Virus record (IMG/VR): IMGVR_UViG_3300027741_000213
Location: 1 to 28,046 of that record
Direction: 5' to 3' (one strand)
From: a virus
Length of the DNA stretch: 28,046 nt
Below the pieces are notes generated by a model. That model searched no databases, had not been told where the DNA came from, and was given only the letters and a program-made list of their open reading frames with translations. How positions within the stretch are numbered: the first letter of the stretch is position 1; every line of letters starts with the position of its first letter. A program made the translations under genes and the position numbers. Positions 22,669-27,212 of this stretch are shown in pieces.

Positions 22669-23148
22669 TTAAAGAAAACCTGGGGTTGCGTCTTCATCAC
22701 CATTCATGTCTTCTTCGTCCTCAGTATCATCAGCACCATTTGGAACCTCGTTACCCTCACCCTTTTTCTTACTACCTACAGCCTTCTTAATAGCGGAGGC
22801 TGCTTTCTTTGGATCATAATCATTACCGTAAATCTTCTTCATGTGTGTTTCCATGTGCTTGGCAAGTCCCTCTTCATCCTCAACCTTATCCTTGAGAATG
22901 TGGTGTACAACATGGGCAGCACCGTGATAGTGGGATTGAGAGTGTTTAGACTTCTTCTCTTCATCCGCAGGCATACACTTTGGACACTTACCACATGTAC
23001 AGCCTTGACCGCATATACCCTCTCCAGCGTCTTCTCCCTTCTTCATAGAGGAACTATTTAAACCGGACATTTTTTGTGGTCCTGGGAGATAGATGTTCTC
23101 CATGATATTCTGGTAAGCTTCAAACAAAAGACGGGAATCTTTATTCAT
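22669..23148 (-). CDS. Tagged Cys/His-rich late protein
   Basis: A 159-residue protein starting 'MNKDSRLLFEAYQNIMEN', with L-F-E and I-M-E sites. A further in-frame ATG 13 codons upstream (23187) is rejected because the late octamer lies between them, 8 nt before the ATG at 23148. Next comes a Cys cluster, 'CGQGCTCGKCPKC' (about residues 47-59), likely to bind metal, then a His-rich helix 'HSQSHYHGAAHVVHHIL' and an acidic tail. Family not recognised. It is 3 nt upstream of the ATA-start gene, so the two are probably co-transcribed. Confidence 0.75.
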   Translation of the reverse strand: MNKDSRLLFEAYQNIMENIYLPGPQKMSGLNSSSMKKGEDAGEGICGQGCTCGKCPKCMPADEEKKSKHSQSHYHGAAHVVHHILKDKVEDEEGLAKHMETHMKKIYGNDYDPKKAASAIKKAVGSKKKGEGNEVPNGADDTEDEEDMNGDEDATPGFL

Positions 23149-23156
23149 ATATAGAT

Positions 23157-23164
23157 TATTTATT
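23157..23164 (-). promoter_or_regulatory. Late promoter AATAAATA of the 23148 gene
   Basis: Late-type octamer 8 nt before the ATG; predicted leader about 3 nt. It decides the start codon of this gene. Confidence 0.7.
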
Positions 23165-23230
23165 GTCTCTATTACATTTTCCTGCATTACCCTTCATCCA
23201 TCTACCGGCCCAGAAGGTTTTCTTTACAAG

Positions 23231-23301
23231 CTACCCCGCATGGATTTGAACCATGAATGTCAGTGCCAAAAACTGAAGTGTTACCGTTACACCACAGGGT
23301 A
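23231..23301 (-). tRNA. tRNA-Gln (anticodon TTG)
   Basis: Complete cloverleaf on the minus strand: acceptor TACCCTG/CGGGGTA (one G-T pair), D stem GTGT/ACAC with a GG-containing loop, anticodon stem TCAGT/ACTGA with loop TTTTGGC, T stem CATGG/CCATG with loop TTCAAAT, discriminator G. CCA is not encoded. Confidence 0.92.
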
Positions 23302-23325
23302 AGTTAAATCCGGAAGTTAAAATGG

Positions 23326-23398
23326 CTGCCGAGGTAGGATTTGAACCTACGACCTAGGAGTTAACAGCTCCCCGCTACTACCGCTGAGCTACTCGGCA
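23326..23398 (-). tRNA. tRNA-Asn (anticodon GTT)
   Basis: Complete cloverleaf on the minus strand: acceptor TGCCGAG/CTCGGCA, D arm with AGCGGTAG loop, anticodon stem GGGAG/CTCCT with loop CTGTTAA, variable AGGTC, T stem GTAGG/CCTAC with loop TTCAAAT, discriminator G, no encoded CCA. Its GUU anticodon is of the queuosine-modified class. Confidence 0.94.
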
Positions 23399-23453
23399 TT
23401 ATGTGGTTATTTTAATTGTATCTATCTATAATGCAATGCCTATTTTTCTTAAT

Positions 23454-23488
23454 TCTGACCTCATCAATACAGTTAGAATGAGGTCAGA
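23454..23488. repeat. 11-bp inverted repeat next to the tRNA remnant
   Basis: TCTGACCTCAT (23454-23464) is the exact reverse complement of 23478-23488, with a 13-nt loop. The right arm contains the 3' acceptor strand of the tRNA remnant. No T-tract follows on either strand, so it is not an obvious terminator. Confidence 0.8.
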
Positions 23489-23527
23489 GAAGGGTTCGAA
23501 CCTTCGAACTCGAATTTAAGTTATTCG
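23481..23527 (-). pseudogene. 3' remnant of a tRNA gene
   Basis: The minus strand shows a perfect T arm (GAAGG, TTCGAAC, CCTTC), a 5-nt variable loop, an anticodon-like arm CGAAT/ATTCG with loop AACTTAA, and an acceptor 3' strand TCTGACC. No matching 5' acceptor (GGTCAGA) or D arm is found upstream on that strand: the HNH gene occupies that place and its stop codon lies in the anticodon-like loop at the edge of this arm. U33 is replaced by A. It looks like a tRNA truncated by endonuclease-gene insertion. Confidence 0.65.
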
Positions 23528-24051
23528 TAGCTTTTAAGACCGAGACTTTTTCTCCCTTTGCCTTTATTTTTACCAGCAAATGTAGGCAACAATGCATCAC
23601 AATTATGGCATATCATACGTAAATTGATAGGTAAATTATTTGCTGCATTCCCGTCGATATGATCGACTTGAAGAGGAATAGGTTGATTGTTCCAATCTGT
23701 ATTATTGCAAATTTTGCAGATATGACCTTGTCGTTCTAAAAGAATCGCTCTAATACGCCGACGATACTTTAATTTACCGTGATCGAATTCTCTATCTCTA
23801 GATAATTGCTTTTGATCATATCTATATCTACCTCTACAGGTCGGTGTACAGAAGGGATTACCTTTACTGTATTTGTCGCGTCTGTATTCCTTCTTACATT
23901 GAGTGCATACCGCTATAATATGTCGTAAACCTGATTCATTTCGCTTCTTATATGTTTTTTCATAAATTTCAGCGTAACTCTTTTTAGCGCATTGCTTACA
24001 TCTAAGTCCCTTTGCGGTTAAAGGTATACTACAATCTCTACATACTCGTAT
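23521..24051 (-). CDS. HNH homing endonuclease with apparent ATA start
   Basis: About 176 residues from an ATA at 24051. The N-terminus would read M-R-V-C-R-D-C-S-I-P-L, exactly how such zinc-finger HNH proteins begin. Zinc pairs: C4/C7 with C18/C21, C49/C52 with C68/C72, and C112/C115 with C148/C151 bracketing the HNH core 'QVDHIDGNAANN' (D130, H131, N135-N139) and 'RMICHNC' (H149). It ends 'GKNKGKGRKSLG' plus a short tail. Between the upstream in-frame TAG and codon 146 there is no ATG, GTG or TTG, so it is easily missed. A late-type CATAAATA lies 8 nt before the ATA. It sits in the tRNA cluster, next to a truncated tRNA. It may be a start-codon mutant, a true ATA starter or an assembly error. 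Confidence 0.8.
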   Translation of the reverse strand: MRVCRDCSIPLTAKGLRCKQCAKKSYAEIYEKTYKKRNESGLRHIIAVCTQCKKEYRRDKYSKGNPFCTPTCRGRYRYDQKQLSRDREFDHGKLKYRRRIRAILLERQGHICKICNNTDWNNQPIPLQVDHIDGNAANNLPINLRMICHNCDALLPTFAGKNKGKGRKSLGLKSYE

Positions 24052-24059
24052 TACGCTAA

Positions 24060-24067
24060 TATTTATG
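24060..24067 (-). promoter_or_regulatory. Late promoter CATAAATA of the HNH gene
   Basis: Late-type octamer 8 nt before the proposed ATA start; predicted leader about 3 nt. The other endonuclease gene (6320) has the same octamer. Confidence 0.6.
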
Positions 24068-24113
24068 GCAACCGCGGCGGATATTGTAACTTTTTTATTC
24101 TACCGCTTTAAAA

Positions 24114-24200
24114 TGGTGGGTCATCTAGGTAACGCTCCTAGCCAGTTCATTGAACATCGGATTTACAGTCCGAGCTATGTCTTTAATAGTATAATGACCC
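24114..24200 (-). tRNA. Aberrant tRNA-Tyr-like gene (anticodon GTA, encoded CCA)
   Basis: The minus strand has a perfect 7-bp acceptor GGGTCAT/ATGACCC, discriminator A and encoded CCA, anticodon stem TCGGA/TCCGA with loop CTGTAAA (GTA), a long variable arm GTTC/GAAC as in bacterial tRNA-Tyr, and a T stem CTAGG/CCTAG. But the T loop is AGCGTTA instead of TTCRANY and the D region (CTAT, TAAAGAC, ATAG) lacks G18-G19 and is offset by two bases. Either a degenerate tRNA or one with unusual elbow contacts. Confidence 0.65.
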
Positions 24201-24255
24201 GTAAAATCATATACAACAAATTATAGATAAAAGCTATACTAATCAAGCTAAAATT

Positions 24256-24528
24256 TTAGCCACCGGCAATAGCTGGCATGATTGAGATCTCATCAGATTC
24301 TTTAACAGTAGTATGAATGCCTTGAAGAAAGCGAATATCTTCCCCGTTAACAAAGATATTAATAAAATTTCTAATAGAACCATCTTCAAAACACAGACGC
24401 TCTTTTATTCCAGAATATCCTAACTCAAGATTGTTAATGAGCTCTAGAACCGTAGTACCTGAAACAATAACACTATCTACATTATTGGTAAGCTTACGAA
24501 GAGGAACTGGAATGAGAATAGAAGGCAT
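24256..24528 (-). CDS. CysO/MoaD/ThiS-like sulfur-carrier protein
   Basis: A 90-residue beta-grasp protein ending in Gly-Gly ('IMPAIAGG'), the hallmark of sulfur carriers whose C-terminus is adenylated and thiocarboxylated by an E1-like enzyme. Start 'ILIPVPLRKLTNN', the middle 'FINIFVNGEDIRFLQG' and the end closely follow mycobacterial CysO and its relatives rather than molybdopterin MoaD proper. No E1-like (MoeB/ThiF), JAMM protease or CysM-like partner is in this window, so host or distant phage enzymes would be needed. A -10-like TATACT lies 8 nt before the ATG. Possible roles: sulfur donation for cysteine or tRNA thiolation, or ubiquitin-like conjugation; none can be decided here. Confidence 0.88.
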   Translation of the reverse strand: MPSILIPVPLRKLTNNVDSVIVSGTTVLELINNLELGYSGIKERLCFEDGSIRNFINIFVNGEDIRFLQGIHTTVKESDEISIMPAIAGG

Positions 24529-24594
24529 AATAGAAGAGTATATAATAGAATATTAAAAAAGCTACCCTTCAGTCGTAGGCCCGGTGCGAAATTA

Positions 24595-24876
24595 TTAAAC
24601 TACAATCTCCCACTCCTTACCCTGATAGCCCATAGCGTATTGGCCCCAGAAGCCGGACTCTACAAGCTCATTCTTATAGATATTAAAGAGTTCTATCTCA
24701 TAGGTCTTAAACGGATAATGGCCAGGGATAACAATACAATAGAGCTTATTCTTAAAAGAAGCCTTTAGGATCTTAATAGCCGGGGACCCGTAATCTAGGA
24801 CCTTCTGTAAAACCTTATCCGGAATCTCGGAAACGAAGATACAATAACTCTGTTGAAACAATTCGGATTTAATCAT
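24595..24876 (-). CDS. Small hypothetical protein
   Basis: A 93-residue protein, not recognised, with mixed alpha/beta pattern ('YCIFVSEIPDKVLQKVLDYG', shown here at its 20-residue limit, then 'LYCIVIPGHYPFKTYEIEL'). The C-terminus 'FWGQYAMGYQGKEWEIVV' is aromatic. It lies 66 nt upstream of the CysO-like gene. The sequence before the ATG is AGGGTATG, one of the few places with a G-rich patch directly next to a start. Confidence 0.6.
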   Translation of the reverse strand: MIKSELFQQSYCIFVSEIPDKVLQKVLDYGSPAIKILKASFKNKLYCIVIPGHYPFKTYEIELFNIYKNELVESGFWGQYAMGYQGKEWEIVV

Positions 24877-24886
24877 ACCCTATATA

Positions 24887-25018
24887 TTATTTTCTCCTCT
24901 TACCGGCGTCCGATCGCTGGGCACGGACTTTTGACCCTGCCTTGCGTTGACCGGCTGCAATGGCCTTGTTTAAAGATTTAACAGATGAAGTACCAATAAT
25001 TCTATTCTTTGTTGTCAT
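24887..25018 (-). CDS. Small basic protein, early-promoter type
   Basis: A 43-residue Lys/Arg/Ala-rich protein starting at the ATG at 25018 (M-T-T-K-N-R-I-I-G), ending 'QRSDAGKRRK'. The frame is open to an ATG at 25132, which would add a hydrophobic stretch, but a perfect -10 TATAAT (25025-25030) lies exactly 6 nt before the inner ATG, the spacing of the other early genes here. Function unknown; basic composition suggests nucleic-acid binding. Confidence 0.55.
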   Translation of the reverse strand: MTTKNRIIGTSSVKSLNKAIAAGQRKAGSKVRAQRSDAGKRRK

Positions 25019-25024
25019 GTGTTC

Positions 25025-25030
25025 ATTATA
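25025..25030 (-). promoter_or_regulatory. TATAAT -10 element 6 nt before the 25018 gene
   Basis: Perfect sigma70-type -10 at the spacing that puts the transcription start on the ATG; the -35 region is not convincing. Confidence 0.5.
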
Positions 25031-25132
25031 ATAGATGAAAGAAATAAAACTGCTAGCTAAAAATAAAAATAATATGTAATTGTCTTTAACCTCGCAAGGT
25101 AATCCCCGCGCTCGGAGGCCTCGGTTTAACAT

Positions 25133-25336
25133 ACCCTGAAAAACCTATATAGGAATTTTACATAAATTTTATAAAAAAAATTTCCTAAAGATTTTGGCAT
25201 GGGTCTATCCTATCCCACAACCCCTTTTTCCATATCTATAAATTCCCGTACCTGGGTTTCTATCCCCCTGGGGGTTTCTATAACCCATATAGGGATTCCT
25301 AAACCCACTCCCTTTTCTAAACCCCCTATCGTGTTC
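25133..25336. other. Gene-free low-complexity spacer
   Basis: No gene visible. On the + strand it is C/T-rich (purine-rich on the minus strand), with a palindrome CCTATATAGG (25144-25153), CCCCCTGGGGG (25264-25274), a 10-nt direct repeat GGGTTTCTAT (25254-25263 and 25272-25281) and an A-tract at 25173-25180. It lies between minus-strand genes and may be a transcript leader or a regulatory site. Confidence 0.5.
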
Positions 25337-25447
25337 TCAATCTAAAGCCTTCAAGAAGATAACTATCAATAAGGCGAGTACTATCATCCAGGTTGGAAGC
25401 AGACACACAGTAATCAAGAGAGCTAGAATAAAGAAGAACACCTTCAT
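25337..25447 (-). CDS. 36-residue membrane peptide
   Basis: Starts 'MKVFFFILALLITVCLLP' and is almost wholly hydrophobic up to 'FLKALD', with one or two membrane passes split by 'PTW'. Its ATG overlaps the stop of the secreted-protein gene (ATGA), so translation is probably coupled. Longer upstream starts in this frame only shadow that gene. Function unknown; a lysis or envelope role is possible. Confidence 0.6.
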   Translation of the reverse strand: MKVFFFILALLITVCLLPTWMIVLALLIVIFLKALD

Positions 25448-25770
25448 CGTTGAATAATAATGACCTGGGGTTGGGGTTGTTGAATGACCTGTTGGTAAAC
25501 TGGTTGTTGGTAGGTAGGTGTTAGAAGAGAGGCTCCTGCTACCACTCCAAAGAGTGCCCACCCAAGACCATTTGGAATACCCGTACCACACCATCCGTTA
25601 TTATATCCATACCCTCCATAACCACATCCATTAACATTAACATTCCTTGTAACATTCACCGTACTATTGTAGGAGTTATGATAGGGGTGGTAGCCGGAAT
25701 TTTGGTTACCCCAATGAGGGTTTGCTAATGTGGTGGAGATGAGAAGAAGAAAGACAAGAATGTTTTTCAT
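25444..25770 (-). CDS. Secreted Gly/Tyr/Asn-rich protein
   Basis: A 108-residue protein with a clear signal peptide 'MKNILVFLLLISTTLA', predicted cleavage before N-P-H-W. There is no lipobox Cys. The mature part is Asn/Gly/Tyr-rich ('GCGYGGYGYNNGWCG') with two Cys that could pair, a hydrophobic stretch 'GLGWALFGVVAGASLL' and a Gln/Pro-rich end 'YQQVIQQPQPQVIIIQR'. Such composition suggests an envelope- or surface-associated protein made late. A late octamer AATAAATA lies exactly 5 nt before the ATG. Its stop overlaps the start of the 36-residue membrane peptide. Confidence 0.75.
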   Translation of the reverse strand: MKNILVFLLLISTTLANPHWGNQNSGYHPYHNSYNSTVNVTRNVNVNGCGYGGYGYNNGWCGTGIPNGLGWALFGVVAGASLLTPTYQQPVYQQVIQQPQPQVIIIQR

Positions 25771-25775
25771 AGTAA

Positions 25776-25783
25776 TATTTATT
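25776..25783 (-). promoter_or_regulatory. Late promoter AATAAATA of the 25770 gene
   Basis: Late-type octamer exactly 5 nt before the ATG; leaderless start predicted. Confidence 0.72.
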
Positions 25784-25787
25784 CGTA

Positions 25788-26141
25788 TTAGTTTTTAAGC
25801 CAGTTATTAATTGCCTCTGTACAGACCTGGGCCTGGAAGCCGCGTCCAATCTTACCCTCGTACTCAAGATTGAGGTCATTACAAATAGTCTGAAGGAGTT
25901 GTAGACCGTAGATGCCCTGAAGCTCTTTTACCATCGTACCCTCATTCCAGATTGATCCCTTATAGCTACCATCGGACTTATGCTTACGAATGAATCGGTT
26001 TTGGATGTCTTCAGGGAAGTTCTTCAGGATTGATGATTCCCAAATTGTATGTCCATCGTGACCGATTGTCTTAAGAAGCTCTTTGATCATGGGCTTCATT
26101 GATTCATCAAATCGAACTACTGGTGTCTTCTTTGTCTTCAT
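25788..26141 (-). CDS. Hypothetical protein
   Basis: A 117-residue protein, soluble, basic at the N-terminus ('MKTKKTPVVRFDESMK') and helical ('MIKELLKTIGHDGHTIW', 'LQLLQTICNDLNLEYEG'), ending 'CTEAINNWLKN'. I do not recognise a family. It belongs to a run of small minus-strand genes at the right of the window. No late octamer before the ATG. Confidence 0.65.
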   Translation of the reverse strand: MKTKKTPVVRFDESMKPMIKELLKTIGHDGHTIWESSILKNFPEDIQNRFIRKHKSDGSYKGSIWNEGTMVKELQGIYGLQLLQTICNDLNLEYEGKIGRGFQAQVCTEAINNWLKN

Positions 26142-26161
26142 ATTAATATATTGTTAAAATG

Positions 26162-26410
26162 TTAGTCTGTTGGGTAATCTGTTACTGCTGTCAATGGTTC
26201 AAAGGTATCCAGATCCTTCTTTACTCGATTGTATTGATAATTGATCTCATTCTGAAGGGTAGTATTATCAGAAGATTCCCGAGCCCAATCCATAATACCG
26301 ATCAATACCCCGGTAGCCAAAGCATATCCAAATTCATTACCCTTCATCTTCTCTAAATCCAGGATCAGGTTTACGAGGTCGTTAGCGGTTTTGTTGTTCT
26401 TATTTTTCAT
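26162..26410 (-). CDS. Small early-type protein (MKNKN family leader)
   Basis: An 82-residue protein starting 'MKNKNNKTANDLVNLILDL' and continuing 'ALATGVLIGIMDWARE'. It shares the first codons (ATGAAAAATAAGAAC) and upstream promoter with two other genes to the right, but the rest is unrelated to them. The upstream in-frame ATG at 26431 is rejected because the -10 element lies between the two. Function unknown. Confidence 0.68.
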   Translation of the reverse strand: MKNKNNKTANDLVNLILDLEKMKGNEFGYALATGVLIGIMDWARESSDNTTLQNEINYQYNRVKKDLDTFEPLTAVTDYPTD

Positions 26411-26416
26411 ACATTC

Positions 26417-26445
26417 ATTATGGCGGATCATCCTAGGAACCGCAA
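26417..26445 (-). promoter_or_regulatory. Sigma70-like early promoter, TTGCGG-N17-CATAAT
   Basis: -35 at 26440-26445 and -10 at 26417-26422 on the minus strand, 17-bp spacer, 6 nt from -10 to ATG (GAATGT). Confidence 0.68.
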
Positions 26446-26447
26446 GC

Positions 26448-26657
26448 TCAAAAGTTCGGATTCTCGTCGACGAAGTTCTGAATAGCCTCGAAGATATGGG
26501 GAACCTCTACAGCATATCCGTCGACGGTCTGAAGGCGACAATCAACGAGCTTTCCGTCTTCATTAAAGTCTTCGATGTATCGATAGTCTGTACCTTCGTA
26601 TTCAACGATCCAGTCTTCAGAGGTAATGTTGTGGGTGTCTTTGGATTTTATTTTCAT
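26448..26657 (-). CDS. Small early-type acidic protein
   Basis: A 69-residue acidic protein starting 'MKIKSKDTHNITSEDW' and containing 'EYEGTDYRYIEDFNEDGK' and 'VEVPHIFEAIQNFVDEN'. Longer starts up to 26747 overlap the upstream gene and are rejected; a TATACT -10 lies 6 nt before the ATG at 26657. Family unknown; small acidic early proteins of phages often inhibit host enzymes. Confidence 0.66.
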   Translation of the reverse strand: MKIKSKDTHNITSEDWIVEYEGTDYRYIEDFNEDGKLVDCRLQTVDGYAVEVPHIFEAIQNFVDENPNF

Positions 26658-26663
26658 ACGATC

Positions 26664-26669
26664 AGTATA
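26664..26669 (-). promoter_or_regulatory. TATACT -10 element before the 26657 gene
   Basis: Followed by GATCGT and the ATG, the same layout as at 26899. The -35 (TGGAGG at 17 bp) is weak. Confidence 0.55.
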
Positions 26670-26694
26670 ATTGGAATCAGTTTGAACCTCCAGC

Positions 26695-26892
26695 TTAAAC
26701 GGCCTGGGCGTACGACTCATGCGTCTTCCAAAGGTTGCGCATCTCAAGTCTCAGCTTGTTGTACTCCTTAGCCCGATCCAAATCGGACGTGAAGTTAGCC
26801 ATCCTTTCGTAATACTCTTCCAAGAGCTTGGCAGCTCCGGTTACGTTGTCGTAGTACTCGTTTACCTCTTCTAGTGTGTTCTTATTTTTCAT
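26695..26892 (-). CDS. Small helical early-type protein, paralogue A
   Basis: A 65-residue helical protein starting 'MKNKNTLEEVNEYYDNV'. Its second half ('AAKLLEEYYERMANF' and 'YNKLRLEMRNLWKTH') aligns with the next gene ('AAKVIQAYYTKLAER' and 'FNFIRLEMRNLRQC'), so the two arose by tandem duplication. The start at 26892 is supported by the promoter 6 nt upstream; the longer frame to 26946 is rejected. Function unknown. Confidence 0.72.
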   Translation of the reverse strand: MKNKNTLEEVNEYYDNVTGAAKLLEEYYERMANFTSDLDRAKEYNKLRLEMRNLWKTHESYAQAV

Positions 26893-26898
26893 ACAATC

Positions 26899-26927
26899 AG
26901 TATAAGGGAATTTGAAAGGAACTTCAA
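26899..26927 (-). promoter_or_regulatory. Sigma70-like early promoter, TTGAAG-N17-TATACT
   Basis: -35 at 26922-26927, -10 at 26899-26904, spacer 17 bp, then GATTGT and the ATG. Confidence 0.75.
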
Positions 26928-26930
26928 GCC

Positions 26931-27122
26931 TCAATCTCTGATGCATTGGCGAAGGTTGCGCATCTCAAGCCTGATGAAGTTGAAGTCTTTGGACATCTGT
27001 GGGTTTGTCTCAGCCGTACGCTCGGCGAGCTTTGTGTAGTAGGCTTGGATGACCTTAGCGGCCTCGTCAACCTGTGCGTATGTGTATCCTTCTGCCGTCT
27101 TTACTGTGTTCTTATTTTTCAT
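26931..27122 (-). CDS. Small helical early-type protein, paralogue B
   Basis: A 63-residue helical protein starting 'MKNKNTVKTAEGYTYAQ' and ending 'RLEMRNLRQCIRD'; tandem paralogue of the gene at 26892. The shared N-terminal five codons and the conserved RLEMRNL block stand out, while the middle has diverged. Function unknown. The promoter lies immediately upstream. Confidence 0.74.
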   Translation of the reverse strand: MKNKNTVKTAEGYTYAQVDEAAKVIQAYYTKLAERTAETNPQMSKDFNFIRLEMRNLRQCIRD

Positions 27123-27128
27123 ACATTC

Positions 27129-27157
27129 ATTATGGCTTCAGGAGCTAGGACACTCAA
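27129..27157 (-). promoter_or_regulatory. Sigma70-like early promoter, TTGAGT-N17-CATAAT
   Basis: -35 at 27152-27157, -10 at 27129-27134, spacer 17 bp, then GAATGT and the ATG at 27122. Confidence 0.75.
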
Positions 27158-27181
27158 GCGGAAAGTATTTTGAATTCCGGC

Positions 27182-27210
27182 TTGAGGTGCCGGGGGTGGG
27201 CCCTTATAAT
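27182..27210 (+). promoter_or_regulatory. Sigma70-like promoter on + strand, TTGAGG-N17-TATAAT
   Basis: -35 at 27182-27187 and perfect -10 at 27205-27210 with a 17-bp spacer, firing to the right, divergent from the promoter at 27129-27157. The two -35 regions lie in an inverted repeat CTCAAGC/GCTTGAG. Four bases past the -10 region begins an ATG with a 13-codon frame. Confidence 0.72.
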
Positions 27211-27212
27211 GA

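Noticed and set aside
23445-23527. A circularly permuted tRNA (3' half followed by a GGTCAGA 5' acceptor)
   Set aside because: After the second acceptor strand there is no D arm or 5' anticodon half, so the arrangement is a remnant plus an inverted repeat rather than a permuted gene.
25337-25594. An 85-codon version of the membrane peptide gene
   Set aside because: The first 49 codons run inside the secreted-protein gene in another frame; the ATGA overlap at 25447 is the better start.
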